Assembly (NCBI RefSeq): GCF_007830635.1 | Contig: NZ_VLLA01000026.1 | Location: 23,734-87,733 of the forward strand | Direction: 5' to 3' | Length of the DNA: 64,000 nt | Source: Bradyrhizobium huanghuaihaiense | Lineage (GTDB): Bacteria; Pseudomonadota; Alphaproteobacteria; Rhizobiales; Xanthobacteraceae | In this document: positions 17,460 to 25,592 of the stretch, one piece after another | Layout of the letters: the number at the start of each line of letters is the position of its first letter | Position numbering within the stretch: position 1 is the first letter of the stretch | The notes under the pieces: generated by a model | Told to the model about the DNA's origin: nothing | Seen by the model: only the letters and a program-made list of their open reading frames with translations | Databases searched by the model: none | Program-made: the position numbers and the translations under genes

Positions 17460-17772
17460 CTCGGCGAGCTTTCCATCTTCTGAGGACCACGGCAGCGGTC
17501 CTGACGACAATCGATACAAGTTCGGTGCCAGCGAAAATCCTCCGGCGCCACCCCAGTCAGCGCGTGGTTAGCATGAATGCGCCTTGTCGGCCGAACCGTC
17601 CGAAGCCGGTCATGCACATGTGGGGAGCCGGTCAAGACTGCTTAACTCCACTGCATACAATTACAGGATAGTGCCTATAAATTAATCTGCCGCTTTCCTC
17701 GCCAAGTTCTTGATGCAGATTATACCCTATGTATTTCAAATATTTATGAAGAATTGCACTCTTCCTAGTCTC

Positions 17773-17787
17773 TGGCACGAAGCTTGC
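17773..17787 (+). promoter_or_regulatory. Sigma-54 (RpoN) promoter of the importer/biuret operon
   Basis: TGGCACGAAGCTTGC has GG and GC exactly 10 bases apart and matches TGGCAC-N5-TTGC at every conserved position. It lies 75 bases before the ATG at 17863, in an AT-rich divergent spacer. Sigma-54 promoters with such spacing depend on an enhancer-binding protein, here most plausibly NtrC; I did not find a clear NtrC site by eye. Confidence 0.85.
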
Positions 17788-17862
17788 GACATCTGATCCC
17801 GGCTCCGCCAGGCCGGCGCAGCCGCGAGATCAAGGCGGGTCATCCGCCAAGGGGAGCGAGCA

Positions 17863-18975
17863 ATGGATATTGGCAGGATTTCACGACGTCATTTGTTGCA
17901 GGGCGGCGCGGCCCTCACCCTCGGCGCGGCGGCGGGCCTCCGCCCGGCCTTCGCGGCCGAGACCACCATCGGCTTCATCTATGTCGGCTCGCGCGACGAC
18001 TATGGCTACAACCAGGCGCATGCGCAGGGCGCGGCGGCACTGAAGAAGATTCCCGGCCTCAAGGTGGTCGAGGAAGAGAAAGTGCCGGAGACCGACGCGG
18101 TCGAGAAGACGATCGAGTCCATGATCAATCTCGATGGCGCCACCCTGCTCTTCCCGACCTCGTTCGGCTACTACAATCCGCACATGATCAAGATGGCCAG
18201 CAAGTACCCGAAGCTCCGCTTCGAGCACTGCGGCGGGCTCTGGAGCGACAAGGATCCCAAGAACGCCGGCAGCTATTTCGGCTACATCGACGAGGCCCAG
18301 TACATCTCGGGCATCGTCGCCGGCCTGACGTCGAAGAGCGGCAAGCTCGGCTTTGTCGCCGCCAAGCCGATCCCGCAGGTGCTGCGCAACATCAACGCCT
18401 TCACGCTTGGCGCCAAGTCCGTCAATCCAAAGGCCACCACGCAGGTGATCTTCACCGGCGACTGGTCGATGCCGGTCAAGGAGGCCGAAGCCACCAACAG
18501 CCTGATCGACCAGGGCGTGGACGTGCTCACCTGTCACGTCGATGGCCCCAAGACCATGGTCGAGAACGCCGCGCGGCGCGGCGCCTTCGTCTGCGGCTAT
18601 CACACCAATCAGTCGGCGCTGGCACCCAAGGCCTATCTCACCGGCGCCGAGTGGAACTGGGAAGCGCTCTATCCGAAGTTCGTCAAGATGATCGCGGCCG
18701 GCGAAGGCATCCCGAATTTCTACCGCGGCGGCCTGAAGGAAGAGATCGTGAAGGTCTCGCCCTACGGCGAAGCTGTCTCGGCCGAGGCGCGCAAGGCGGC
18801 CGACGAGGCCAAGGCAAAATTCCTGTCTGCGGAGGGCTTTGCCATCTTCAAGGGCGGCCTCGTTGACAACAAGGGCAAGACGGTGATCGCCACCGGCACC
18901 GACCGAGGCCAGAAGGATCCTGAACTCGAGAAGATGGACTACCTCGTCGAAGGCGTGATCGGAGCGACTTCGTGA
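17863..18975 (+). CDS. BMP-family ABC substrate-binding protein
   Basis: 370 residues with a twin-arginine type leader (RISRRHLLQGGAALTLGAAAG), so export is probably by Tat; most relatives use Sec or lipoprotein signals. The PnrA/Bmp fold shows GFIYVGSRDDYGYNQAHAQG near the start, then TSFGYYNPHMIK and YFGYIDEAQYISGIVAGL. BMP proteins bind nucleosides, purines or related N-rich molecules. First gene of an operon continuing through two permeases, biuret hydrolase, an ATPase and a deaminase, under the sigma-54 promoter. Ligand is unproven; biuret or a purine/ureide is suggested by the operon. Confidence 0.88.
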   Translation: MDIGRISRRHLLQGGAALTLGAAAGLRPAFAAETTIGFIYVGSRDDYGYNQAHAQGAAALKKIPGLKVVEEEKVPETDAVEKTIESMINLDGATLLFPTSFGYYNPHMIKMASKYPKLRFEHCGGLWSDKDPKNAGSYFGYIDEAQYISGIVAGLTSKSGKLGFVAAKPIPQVLRNINAFTLGAKSVNPKATTQVIFTGDWSMPVKEAEATNSLIDQGVDVLTCHVDGPKTMVENAARRGAFVCGYHTNQSALAPKAYLTGAEWNWEALYPKFVKMIAAGEGIPNFYRGGLKEEIVKVSPYGEAVSAEARKAADEAKAKFLSAEGFAIFKGGLVDNKGKTVIATGTDRGQKDPELEKMDYLVEGVIGATS

Positions 18976-20084
18976 CCGCGGAAACGGCGGATTCCACGGA
19001 AGCGGTCGGGACAGTTGCCCCGGCCGCCGATTCCGGCTTCCTCCAGCGTTACGGCGGCACGATCGAGTATGTCCTGATCCCGGGCGCGGCGCTCGTCGGC
19101 GCGCTCGCGGTGTTCGGCATCTTCGTCGCGATGTTCGGCAAGAATCCGCTCGATCTCTATTTCTACATGTATTACGGCGCGTTCGGCACCTGGTTCTCCT
19201 GGCAGAACACGCTGACGCGCGCGGCGCCCCTGATCCTCACCGCGCTCTGCACGGCGCTGCCGGCGCAACTCGGCATGGTCATCATCGGCGGCGAAGGCGC
19301 GCTGCTGATCGGCGCACTGTCGGCGACCAGCGCCGCGCTCGCGCTTCAGGGCATGCCGCCGCTCGTCGTGCAGATCACCATGGTCTGCGCCGGCGTGATC
19401 GGTGGCGGCTCGTGGATCATGCTCTCCGGCGCCTTGCGGCAATATCGCGGCGTCAACGAAACCATCTCGAGCCTGCTGCTCGTCTACATCGCCCTCGCGA
19501 TCCTCAACCATCTCGTCGAGGGGCTGATGCGCGATCCCGCCAGCCTCAACAAGCCGTCGACGCGTGAGATCGGCGCCGCCAACATGATCGGCTCCATTCC
19601 CGGCACCGACGTGCATTGGGGTCTCGTCTTCGGCCTGATCGCCGCGATCGCCTCTTACATTCTGATCTATCACACCGTGTTCGGCTTTGCCGCGCGGGTT
19701 GCGGGCGGCAACATTCGCGCTGCGAAGATCGTCGGCCTCGGGGTCAGCAAGCTGATCCTGACCGTCTGCTTCCTCGCCGGCGGCGCGGCGGGTCTTGCCG
19801 GCATGGTCGAGGTCGCCGCCGTGCAGGGGCGCACCAACGCCAACCTTGCAGCGGGCTACGGCTTCACCGGCATCCTCGTCGCCTTCCTCGCACGGCAAAA
19901 TCCGCTCGCCATCATTCCGGTCGCGATCCTGCTCGGCGGCATCAGCGCCAGCGGCGGCCTGCTGCAGCGCCGTCTCGGATTGCCCGATGCGTCCGTGCTG
20001 GTGCTGCAGGGCATCATCTTCGTCTTCGTGCTCGCCAGCGATGCGCTGTACGGGCGCATCGGATTTTTGAAGGGAAAATCCTGA
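18972..20084 (+). CDS. ABC transporter permease, BMP/ribose type
   Basis: 370 residues from a GTG overlapping the previous stop by 4 bases (GTGA). About 9-10 hydrophobic segments; MYYGAFGTWFSWQNTLTRAAPLILTALCTALP and LLVYIALAILNHLVEGLMRDP carry the BPD_transp_2 signature, the branch used for ribose, nucleosides and BMP systems. It forms the channel with the next permease in the inner membrane. The coupling to the upstream binding protein is translational as well as transcriptional. Confidence 0.88.
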   Translation: MTAETADSTEAVGTVAPAADSGFLQRYGGTIEYVLIPGAALVGALAVFGIFVAMFGKNPLDLYFYMYYGAFGTWFSWQNTLTRAAPLILTALCTALPAQLGMVIIGGEGALLIGALSATSAALALQGMPPLVVQITMVCAGVIGGGSWIMLSGALRQYRGVNETISSLLLVYIALAILNHLVEGLMRDPASLNKPSTREIGAANMIGSIPGTDVHWGLVFGLIAAIASYILIYHTVFGFAARVAGGNIRAAKIVGLGVSKLILTVCFLAGGAAGLAGMVEVAAVQGRTNANLAAGYGFTGILVAFLARQNPLAIIPVAILLGGISASGGLLQRRLGLPDASVLVLQGIIFVFVLASDALYGRIGFLKGKS

Positions 20085-21010
20085 TGGCAGACGGCTCGAT
20101 CGGACTCTGGACCGTCCCGCTCGCCGTGCTCGGCGGCGCCATTCGCGTCTCCACCCCGTTCCTGTTCGTGAGCCTGGGGGAATGCATCACCGAGCGCTCC
20201 GGCCGCATCAATCTCGGCCTCGAAGGCACGCTGGTGATGGGCGCGATGAGCGCCTATGGCATCTCCTATCTCACCGGCTCCCCGTGGCTCGGGGTGCTCG
20301 CCGCGGGCATCACCGGCGCGCTGCTGGGCGCACTGCATGCCGGCATCTGCTCGCTGCCGCGCGTCAATGACGTTGCGGTCGGCATCGCCTTGATGCTGTT
20401 CGGCACCGGCCTCGCCTTCTATCTCGGCAAGCCGCTGATCGAGCCGACCGCGCCGCGACTGCCCGCGATCGATTTCGGCTGGTGGAGCGACATCCCGCAG
20501 GTGCGCGCCGCGCTGCGCATCAACGTGCTGTTCCTGATCGGAGTCGCGCTGGCGCCGATCCTTTATTGGGCCTTCCGCACCACGCGCTGGGGTCTTCTGA
20601 TCCGCACCGCCGGCGAGAGCTCTGATGCCGCGCGCGCGATGGGCCATTCCGTGCGGCTGATCCGCCTGCGCGCCACCATGGTCGGCGGCTTCCTCGCCGG
20701 CATCGGCGGCTCGTTCCTGTCGCTGTTCTATCCCGGAAGCTGGAACGAGGGCCTTTCCTCGGGCCAGGGCATCACCGCAGTGGCGCTCGTGATCTTCGCG
20801 CGCTGGGATCCCCTGCTCTGCCTCTGGGCCTCACTCGCCTTCGGCGGTGCCGCGGCGCTGGGACCGGCACTGCAATCGGTCGGCGTCACCTCCGGCTATC
20901 ACCTCTTCAACGCCGCGCCCTACATCCTGACGCTGGCGATCATGATCATCACCTGCTCGCCGAAGCGCACGCTGACCGGCGCGCCCGCCGAACTCTCGAT
21001 CACACGGTAA
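20084..21010 (+). CDS. ABC transporter permease, BMP/ribose type (second)
   Basis: 308 residues from ATG at 20084, overlapping the previous stop by one base. VSLGECITERSGRINLGLEGTLVMGAM is the typical entry of the second permease of BMP importers (N-G-L-E-G motif), followed by eight or nine membrane segments. With the previous gene it forms a heterodimeric channel energised by the double-domain ATPase encoded two genes later. Confidence 0.88.
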   Translation: MADGSIGLWTVPLAVLGGAIRVSTPFLFVSLGECITERSGRINLGLEGTLVMGAMSAYGISYLTGSPWLGVLAAGITGALLGALHAGICSLPRVNDVAVGIALMLFGTGLAFYLGKPLIEPTAPRLPAIDFGWWSDIPQVRAALRINVLFLIGVALAPILYWAFRTTRWGLLIRTAGESSDAARAMGHSVRLIRLRATMVGGFLAGIGGSFLSLFYPGSWNEGLSSGQGITAVALVIFARWDPLLCLWASLAFGGAAALGPALQSVGVTSGYHLFNAAPYILTLAIMIITCSPKRTLTGAPAELSITR

Positions 21011-21027
21011 CACGCACGAGGTCGTCC

Positions 21028-21711
21028 ATGCCCGAGCGCTACATCAAGTCCGAGCCCTACGCCTGGCCCTACAACGGTGATCTCCGCCCCGAGAACACCG
21101 CGCTGATCATCATCGACATGCAGACCGATTTCTGCGGCGTCGGCGGCTATGTCGACAAGATGGGCTATGACCTCTCGCTGACGCGGGCGCCGATCGAGCC
21201 GATCAAGAGGCTGCTCGCCGCGATGCGGAGCCAAGGCTTTCACATCATCCATACCCGCGAGGGCCATCGCCCCGATCTCTCCGACCTTCCCGCCAACAAG
21301 CGCTGGCGCTCGCGCCAGATCGGCGCCGGCATCGGCGACCCCGGCCCGTGCGGCCGCATCCTGGTGCGCGGCGAGCCTGGCTGGGACATCATCGAGGAGC
21401 TGGCGCCACTGCCTGGCGAGCCCATCATCGACAAACCGGGCAAAGGCTCGTTCTGCGCCACCGATCTCGAGCTGATCCTGCGCGTCCGCGGCATCGAGAA
21501 CATCGTGCTATCAGGCATCACCACCGACGTCTGCGTCCACACCACCATGCGCGAGGCCAACGACCGCGGCTTCGAATGCGTGCTGCTGCACGATTGCTGC
21601 GGCGCCACCGACAAGAGCAACCACGATCACGCGCTGAAGATGATCAAGATGCAAGGCGGTGTGTTCGGAGCGGTCTCGACGTCGGACGCCTTCATCGGAG
21701 CGATTTCGTGA
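21028..21711 (+). CDS. biuH: Biuret hydrolase (isochorismatase-fold cysteine hydrolase)
   Basis: 227 residues. The catalytic triad is visible: Asp in IIIDMQTDFC, Lys in DKPGKGSF and the Cys nucleophile in GITTDVCVHTTMREA, with the cis-peptide-forming segment just before it. Whole-length resemblance to the crystallised Rhizobium leguminosarum biuret hydrolase as I remember it is striking (PWPYNG.LRP, REGHRPDLSDLPANK, RGEPGWDII). The enzyme turns biuret into allophanate and ammonia. Next step, allophanate hydrolase, is not in the window. RutB-type ureidoacrylate hydrolase is the alternative. Placement among importer genes suggests the importer brings in biuret or a related ureide. Confidence 0.82.
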   Translation: MPERYIKSEPYAWPYNGDLRPENTALIIIDMQTDFCGVGGYVDKMGYDLSLTRAPIEPIKRLLAAMRSQGFHIIHTREGHRPDLSDLPANKRWRSRQIGAGIGDPGPCGRILVRGEPGWDIIEELAPLPGEPIIDKPGKGSFCATDLELILRVRGIENIVLSGITTDVCVHTTMREANDRGFECVLLHDCCGATDKSNHDHALKMIKMQGGVFGAVSTSDAFIGAIS

Positions 21712-23240
21712 TCATCGGCGAAACGCCACCGCCGTCAGGTGCCTTCGGCGTCGATGCCATCGCCATGACCATGCGCTTCGGCGACTTCCTGGCACTGGAC
21801 AATGTCGAGCTGAAGGTGCGGCCAGGCTCGTTCCACGCCCTGCTCGGCGAGAACGGCGCCGGCAAGTCGACCCTCGTCAAATGCATCATGGGCTACTACC
21901 ACGCAACCGAAGGCGACATCATCGTCGGCGGCCGCGAGCAGGCCATCGCCAATCCGAAGGACGCGCACGCGCTCGGCCTCGGCATGGTCTACCAGCATTT
22001 CACGCTTGTGCCGGCCATGACGGTTGCCGAAAATCTCGTGCTGGCGCGCGACAATGTGCCGGCCATGGTGAACTGGCCCAAGGAGATGAAGGAGCTCGAG
22101 GGGTTCCTGGCGCGGATGCCCTTCAAGGTGCCACTCTCCGCCAAGGTCTCCGACATCTCCGCCGGCGAACGCCAAAAGTGCGAGATCCTGAAGCAGCTCT
22201 ATCTGAAGCGCCGCTTCCTGATCCTGGACGAGCCGACCTCGGTGCTGACGCCGGCGGAAGCGGACGAAGTGCTCGGCATGCTCCGCGATATGGTGGTCAG
22301 GGGCGAGCTGACCATCCTGATGATTACGCACAAGTTCCGCGAGGTCATGGCCTTCGCCGACGAGGTCACCATCCTGCGCCGCGGCAAGCTCGCCGGCGCC
22401 GGCAAGGTCGCCGAACTGACGCCGGATGCGATGGCGCGCACCATGATCGGCGCCGAAGAGCTGACCGTGCAGCCGCCGCGCACCGGCGAAGCCGGACAGG
22501 CGAGGCTGGAACTCGAGAAGGTTCGCGCGCTCGACGATGCCGGCGCGATCGCCGTGCATGATGTTTCCCTTACGGTGCGCGCCGGCGAGATCGTCGGCAT
22601 CGCCGGCGTCTCCGGTAACGGCCAGCGCCAGCTCGTCGAGGTGCTCGCCGGCCAGCGCGAGGCCGAGAGCGGCGAGGTGCGCGTGGCGGGCGATCCCTAT
22701 CACGCCAGCCGCGAGGAGATGCGGCGCCACAGGATGTCGCTGCTGCCCGAAGAGCCGCTGAAGAACGCCTGCGTCGGCGGCATGAGCGTCGCCGACAACA
22801 TCGCCTTCCGCGAGTTCGACCGTGCGCCCTTTGCAAGCGGTGGCTGGTGGCTCAATCGCAGCGCCTTCCGCAGCGACGCCAGGAAGAAGATCGGCCAGTA
22901 CAAGATCAAGACCCGCACGCCGGATACGCCGATCTCGGCGCTGTCGGGCGGCAACGTGCAGCGCGCCGTGCTCGCCCGCGAGCTCGGCGGCGACGTCGAG
23001 GTGCTGATCGCGGCCAATCCCTGCTTCGGGCTCGATTTCGCGGCGGTCGCGCAGATCCACGCCGAGATCATGGCGGCCCGCAACCGCGGCGCCGCGGTTC
23101 TGCTCGTCAGCGAGGATCTCGACGAACTGCTCGAACTGTCTGATAGGCTGGTGGTGATGTTCCACGGCGAATTCGTGTATGAAGCACGGACCAGCGAAGC
23201 CGATCTCACCGTAGTCGGCAGGCACATGGCGGGACATTGA
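21708..23240 (+). CDS. Double ATP-binding protein of BMP-type ABC importer
   Basis: 510 residues from GTG overlapping the biuH stop by 4 bases. Two ABC domains: the first has Walker A GENGAGKSTLV and Walker B LILDEPTSVLTP; the second has GVSGNGQRQL (degenerate Walker A, as usual in this family), signature ALSGGNVQRAV and a weak Walker B with IAANPCFGLD. This one-good-one-degenerate layout is normal for ribose/BMP importers (RbsA-like). It powers the two permeases above. Confidence 0.9.
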   Translation: MIIGETPPPSGAFGVDAIAMTMRFGDFLALDNVELKVRPGSFHALLGENGAGKSTLVKCIMGYYHATEGDIIVGGREQAIANPKDAHALGLGMVYQHFTLVPAMTVAENLVLARDNVPAMVNWPKEMKELEGFLARMPFKVPLSAKVSDISAGERQKCEILKQLYLKRRFLILDEPTSVLTPAEADEVLGMLRDMVVRGELTILMITHKFREVMAFADEVTILRRGKLAGAGKVAELTPDAMARTMIGAEELTVQPPRTGEAGQARLELEKVRALDDAGAIAVHDVSLTVRAGEIVGIAGVSGNGQRQLVEVLAGQREAESGEVRVAGDPYHASREEMRRHRMSLLPEEPLKNACVGGMSVADNIAFREFDRAPFASGGWWLNRSAFRSDARKKIGQYKIKTRTPDTPISALSGGNVQRAVLARELGGDVEVLIAANPCFGLDFAAVAQIHAEIMAARNRGAAVLLVSEDLDELLELSDRLVVMFHGEFVYEARTSEADLTVVGRHMAGH

Positions 23241-23251
23241 ACGGAGGACCG

Positions 23252-23737
23252 ATGGACGACGCATCAGGGCGCGACGAGCACTTTCTGCGCCTGTCCTTCG
23301 CGGTCGCCCGCCGTTCCCTCACCCGCGGCAACCATCCCTTCGGCTGCATCGTCGTCGATGCCGACGGCAAGGTGCTGATCGAGACCGAGAACGGCTACAT
23401 GCCGGATCACGACGGCACCGCGCATGCCGAGCGCCTCGCAGCCACCCAGGCCTGCCGTACGCTCGACCGCGATGTGCTGGCCAAAGCCACGCTCTATTCC
23501 TCGGCCGAGCCCTGCGCCATGTGTGCCGGCGCAATCTACTGGGCCGGCATCGGCCGCGTCGTCTATGGCCTCAGCGAGCACCGCCTGCGCGGCGTCACCG
23601 GCAACCATCCGGAGAACCCGACGCTGGACCTGCCCTGCCGCGAGGTGTTTGCAAGCGGCCAGCGCCCGACGGAGGTCGTCGGACCGCTGCTCGAAGACGA
23701 GGCCGAAGCCCTGCACGATGGCGTTTGGACGAAGTAG
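23252..23737 (+). CDS. CDA-fold nucleoside/guanine deaminase
   Basis: 161 residues from ATG at 23252; GGAGGA lies 3-4 bases ahead. Zinc site: HAERL (His and the proton-shuttling Glu) and EPCAMCAGAIYW (PCxxC cysteines). This is the cytidine-deaminase fold of GuaD/TadA-like enzymes. In a purine operon guanine deaminase is the most likely activity (guanine to xanthine plus ammonia), but tRNA or pterin/isocytosine substrates cannot be excluded by motif. It is the last gene of the sigma-54 operon and is followed by a palindromic repeat. Confidence 0.78.
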   Translation: MDDASGRDEHFLRLSFAVARRSLTRGNHPFGCIVVDADGKVLIETENGYMPDHDGTAHAERLAATQACRTLDRDVLAKATLYSSAEPCAMCAGAIYWAGIGRVVYGLSEHRLRGVTGNHPENPTLDLPCREVFASGQRPTEVVGPLLEDEAEALHDGVWTK

Positions 23738-23752
23738 GTACCCAGCAAACAG

Positions 23753-23852
23753 TGCCGTAGGGTGGGCAAAGGCGCCCTTGCGCCGTGCCCACGATCTGAC
23801 TTCAACATCGGTAGACGTCGTGGGCACGCTTCGCTTTGCCCACCCTACGGCA
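23753..23852. repeat. 100-base palindromic intergenic repeat
   Basis: Outer arms (23753-23771 and 23834-23852) are perfect 19-base inverted repeats containing GTAGGGTGGGCAAAG; inner arms GTGCCCACGA (23785-23794) and TCGTGGGCAC (23818-23827) pair too. This GTGGGCAAAG/GCGCC-type sequence is a dispersed repeat I associate with Bradyrhizobium genomes. It ends the operon and may act as a terminator or mRNA stabiliser. The number of other copies cannot be judged from this window. Confidence 0.75.
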
Positions 23853-23929
23853 GCTTTCTCCTTGGCAAACACGAATGACGCCGCGCATCCCTGCGCGGCG
23901 CCATCCGAACCTTGGAGAGCGTCAGTCGA

Positions 23930-25036
23930 TCAGAACTTCACAGTGACGCCACCATAGACGGTCGACTCGGTGCAGCTCTTGGTGCTCTGGCCGGTCGCGG
24001 CGATGGTGCAGACGCCGGGCATGGCGTTGTGGTCGAGGCCGAACTTGTTCTGCCAGTAGCGGTAGGAGACCCAGAGGTCGACGAAGTGCGAGTACTTGTC
24101 ACCCCAGACCGCCTTCGAGGCGTCGAAGGTCAGGCGGATCGGTTCGCTGTTCAGCTCGGTCTTCGAAGCGGTCGAGAACCGGCCGACACCCGAGAGCGCA
24201 GGCAGGCCGTTGGAGTCGCCCTTCGGACCGTACCAGCCGGCGCGGCCGCTGATCGACCAGAACTGCATGTTCGGCGGCAGGAAGCCGAGGTCCATGTAGT
24301 AGTTGATTTCGACGGCCCAGGTCGGACGATAGCTGACATTGCCGTCCGAGTTACAGGTCACGCCCGCCACGCCCGGTCCGAACAGGCCGCACTGGGTAAA
24401 GGCGTTGTGGTTCAGGAACTCGTAGTACATCAAGGGCGCGACGTTGAAGTAGCCCTTGTAGGGAAGGTCGAAAGCGAACTGCAGACCGGCGACGACGTCG
24501 CGCTTGGCCGGCGCGAGGAAGTTGTTCTCGGTGTTGCCGTCCATACCGACTTCGAACGAGATGTTGTGCAGCGGCCCCATGGTGAAGGCCTTGGTGTTGA
24601 ACAGCTCGTTCCAGCCGAAGGTCGAGCGGAACAGGCCGTAGATCTCGGTCGCGCCGGCGCAGTCGGCGGCACCGCCGGTAATGGTCACGCCGGGCGCGAC
24701 GCAAGGGCTGGCAGGATCGTTCTTGCCCGACTTGAACATCGAGATGGTGAAGAAGTTGGTGCCGTAGGCCCAGAGGTCGAAGTGCGTGAAGGAGTAAACC
24801 TGCTTGGCGGTGGTGCCGTTGATGCTGCCATCGGGACGGACGCTCCACATGCCGGGATCGGTGCCCTTGGGCATCCAAGAGAACGTGACGCGATTGTCGA
24901 TCACCAGGAAGAACGGAAGGTCCGGCGCCTTCTTGGCGGCCTTGACCGGCAGGTCCGCCGCGTGAGCCCAGCCGCCGATGGCCAGCGTAGCAAGTGACAG
25001 CGCCGTTGCTGCAATTGCCTTGAAACGAAACGACAT
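23930..25036 (-). CDS. Tsx-like outer-membrane porin
   Basis: 368 residues from ATG at 25036 with a clear signal peptide (SLATLAIGGWAHAADL). The mature protein alternates short beta strands rich in aromatic residues and ends VYGGVTVKF, a C-terminal phenylalanine typical of outer-membrane barrels. FTHFDLWAYGTNFFTISM and the later TEIYGLFRSTFGWNELF resemble the Tsx/OmpK family, which passes nucleosides. Sitting between two nucleoside-class ABC importers, it is a good candidate for the outer-membrane entry of purines or ureides. Convergent with the deaminase, across the repeat. Confidence 0.7.
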   Translation of the reverse strand: MSFRFKAIAATALSLATLAIGGWAHAADLPVKAAKKAPDLPFFLVIDNRVTFSWMPKGTDPGMWSVRPDGSINGTTAKQVYSFTHFDLWAYGTNFFTISMFKSGKNDPASPCVAPGVTITGGAADCAGATEIYGLFRSTFGWNELFNTKAFTMGPLHNISFEVGMDGNTENNFLAPAKRDVVAGLQFAFDLPYKGYFNVAPLMYYEFLNHNAFTQCGLFGPGVAGVTCNSDGNVSYRPTWAVEINYYMDLGFLPPNMQFWSISGRAGWYGPKGDSNGLPALSGVGRFSTASKTELNSEPIRLTFDASKAVWGDKYSHFVDLWVSYRYWQNKFGLDHNAMPGVCTIAATGQSTKSCTESTVYGGVTVKF

Positions 25037-25592
25037 CCTGAATACCCCCAAGTTTGGACACGTAAAAATGAACGCCCTTGGGTGCGACACTTGCGCCGAT
25101 ATCCCGGAGTGAGAAGCCTCAACTTTTTTCAAGGCATGCCGCTTGTTTCGGCAGTGGCCGACGTCTTCCTTCAGGATTTTGAGTGCATTTGCGGGTCGTG
25201 CGCATTGTCCGCGCGGCTGGCCATTGCCAGACATTCCCATTTGATTTTGTTCGCATTTCGTGTCGAACGAACAAGGCGGGCCGAATTACCGACGGCGCCT
25301 GATGCGGCGATCCGACATTGCATACGCGTTCTGGCGCGATTTTGCTCAGCGTCAGGTCAAGGCTGCACAGTGGGTTCCGATTTGGTTTGTACCGTCACAA
25401 ATTTGCAACAGGCATCACGCGCGAGCACCGCCTTCATCGGACGGTTCGAAGGGCGCGCGAGCACGATCCGCGCGCGGCGAGCGCCACGACTCGCCGACAC
25501 CACGCGCCTGCCGAAGCGTTGAGCAAGGGATGACGCTTTTTCACACCTTACGCGGCGGTTCAAACTAGCCCACTATTGAGGCACTTCATCCC
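25037..25592. other. 556-base divergent regulatory spacer
   Basis: This separates the porin from the second importer and must hold promoters for both. I see an inverted repeat TTGTTCG (25247-25253) and CGAACAA (25268-25274) separated by 14 bases, a possible regulator site. No GG-N10-GC sigma-54 site and no EcfG-type promoter were found. Short open frames here overlap in all phases and look random. Confidence 0.4.
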
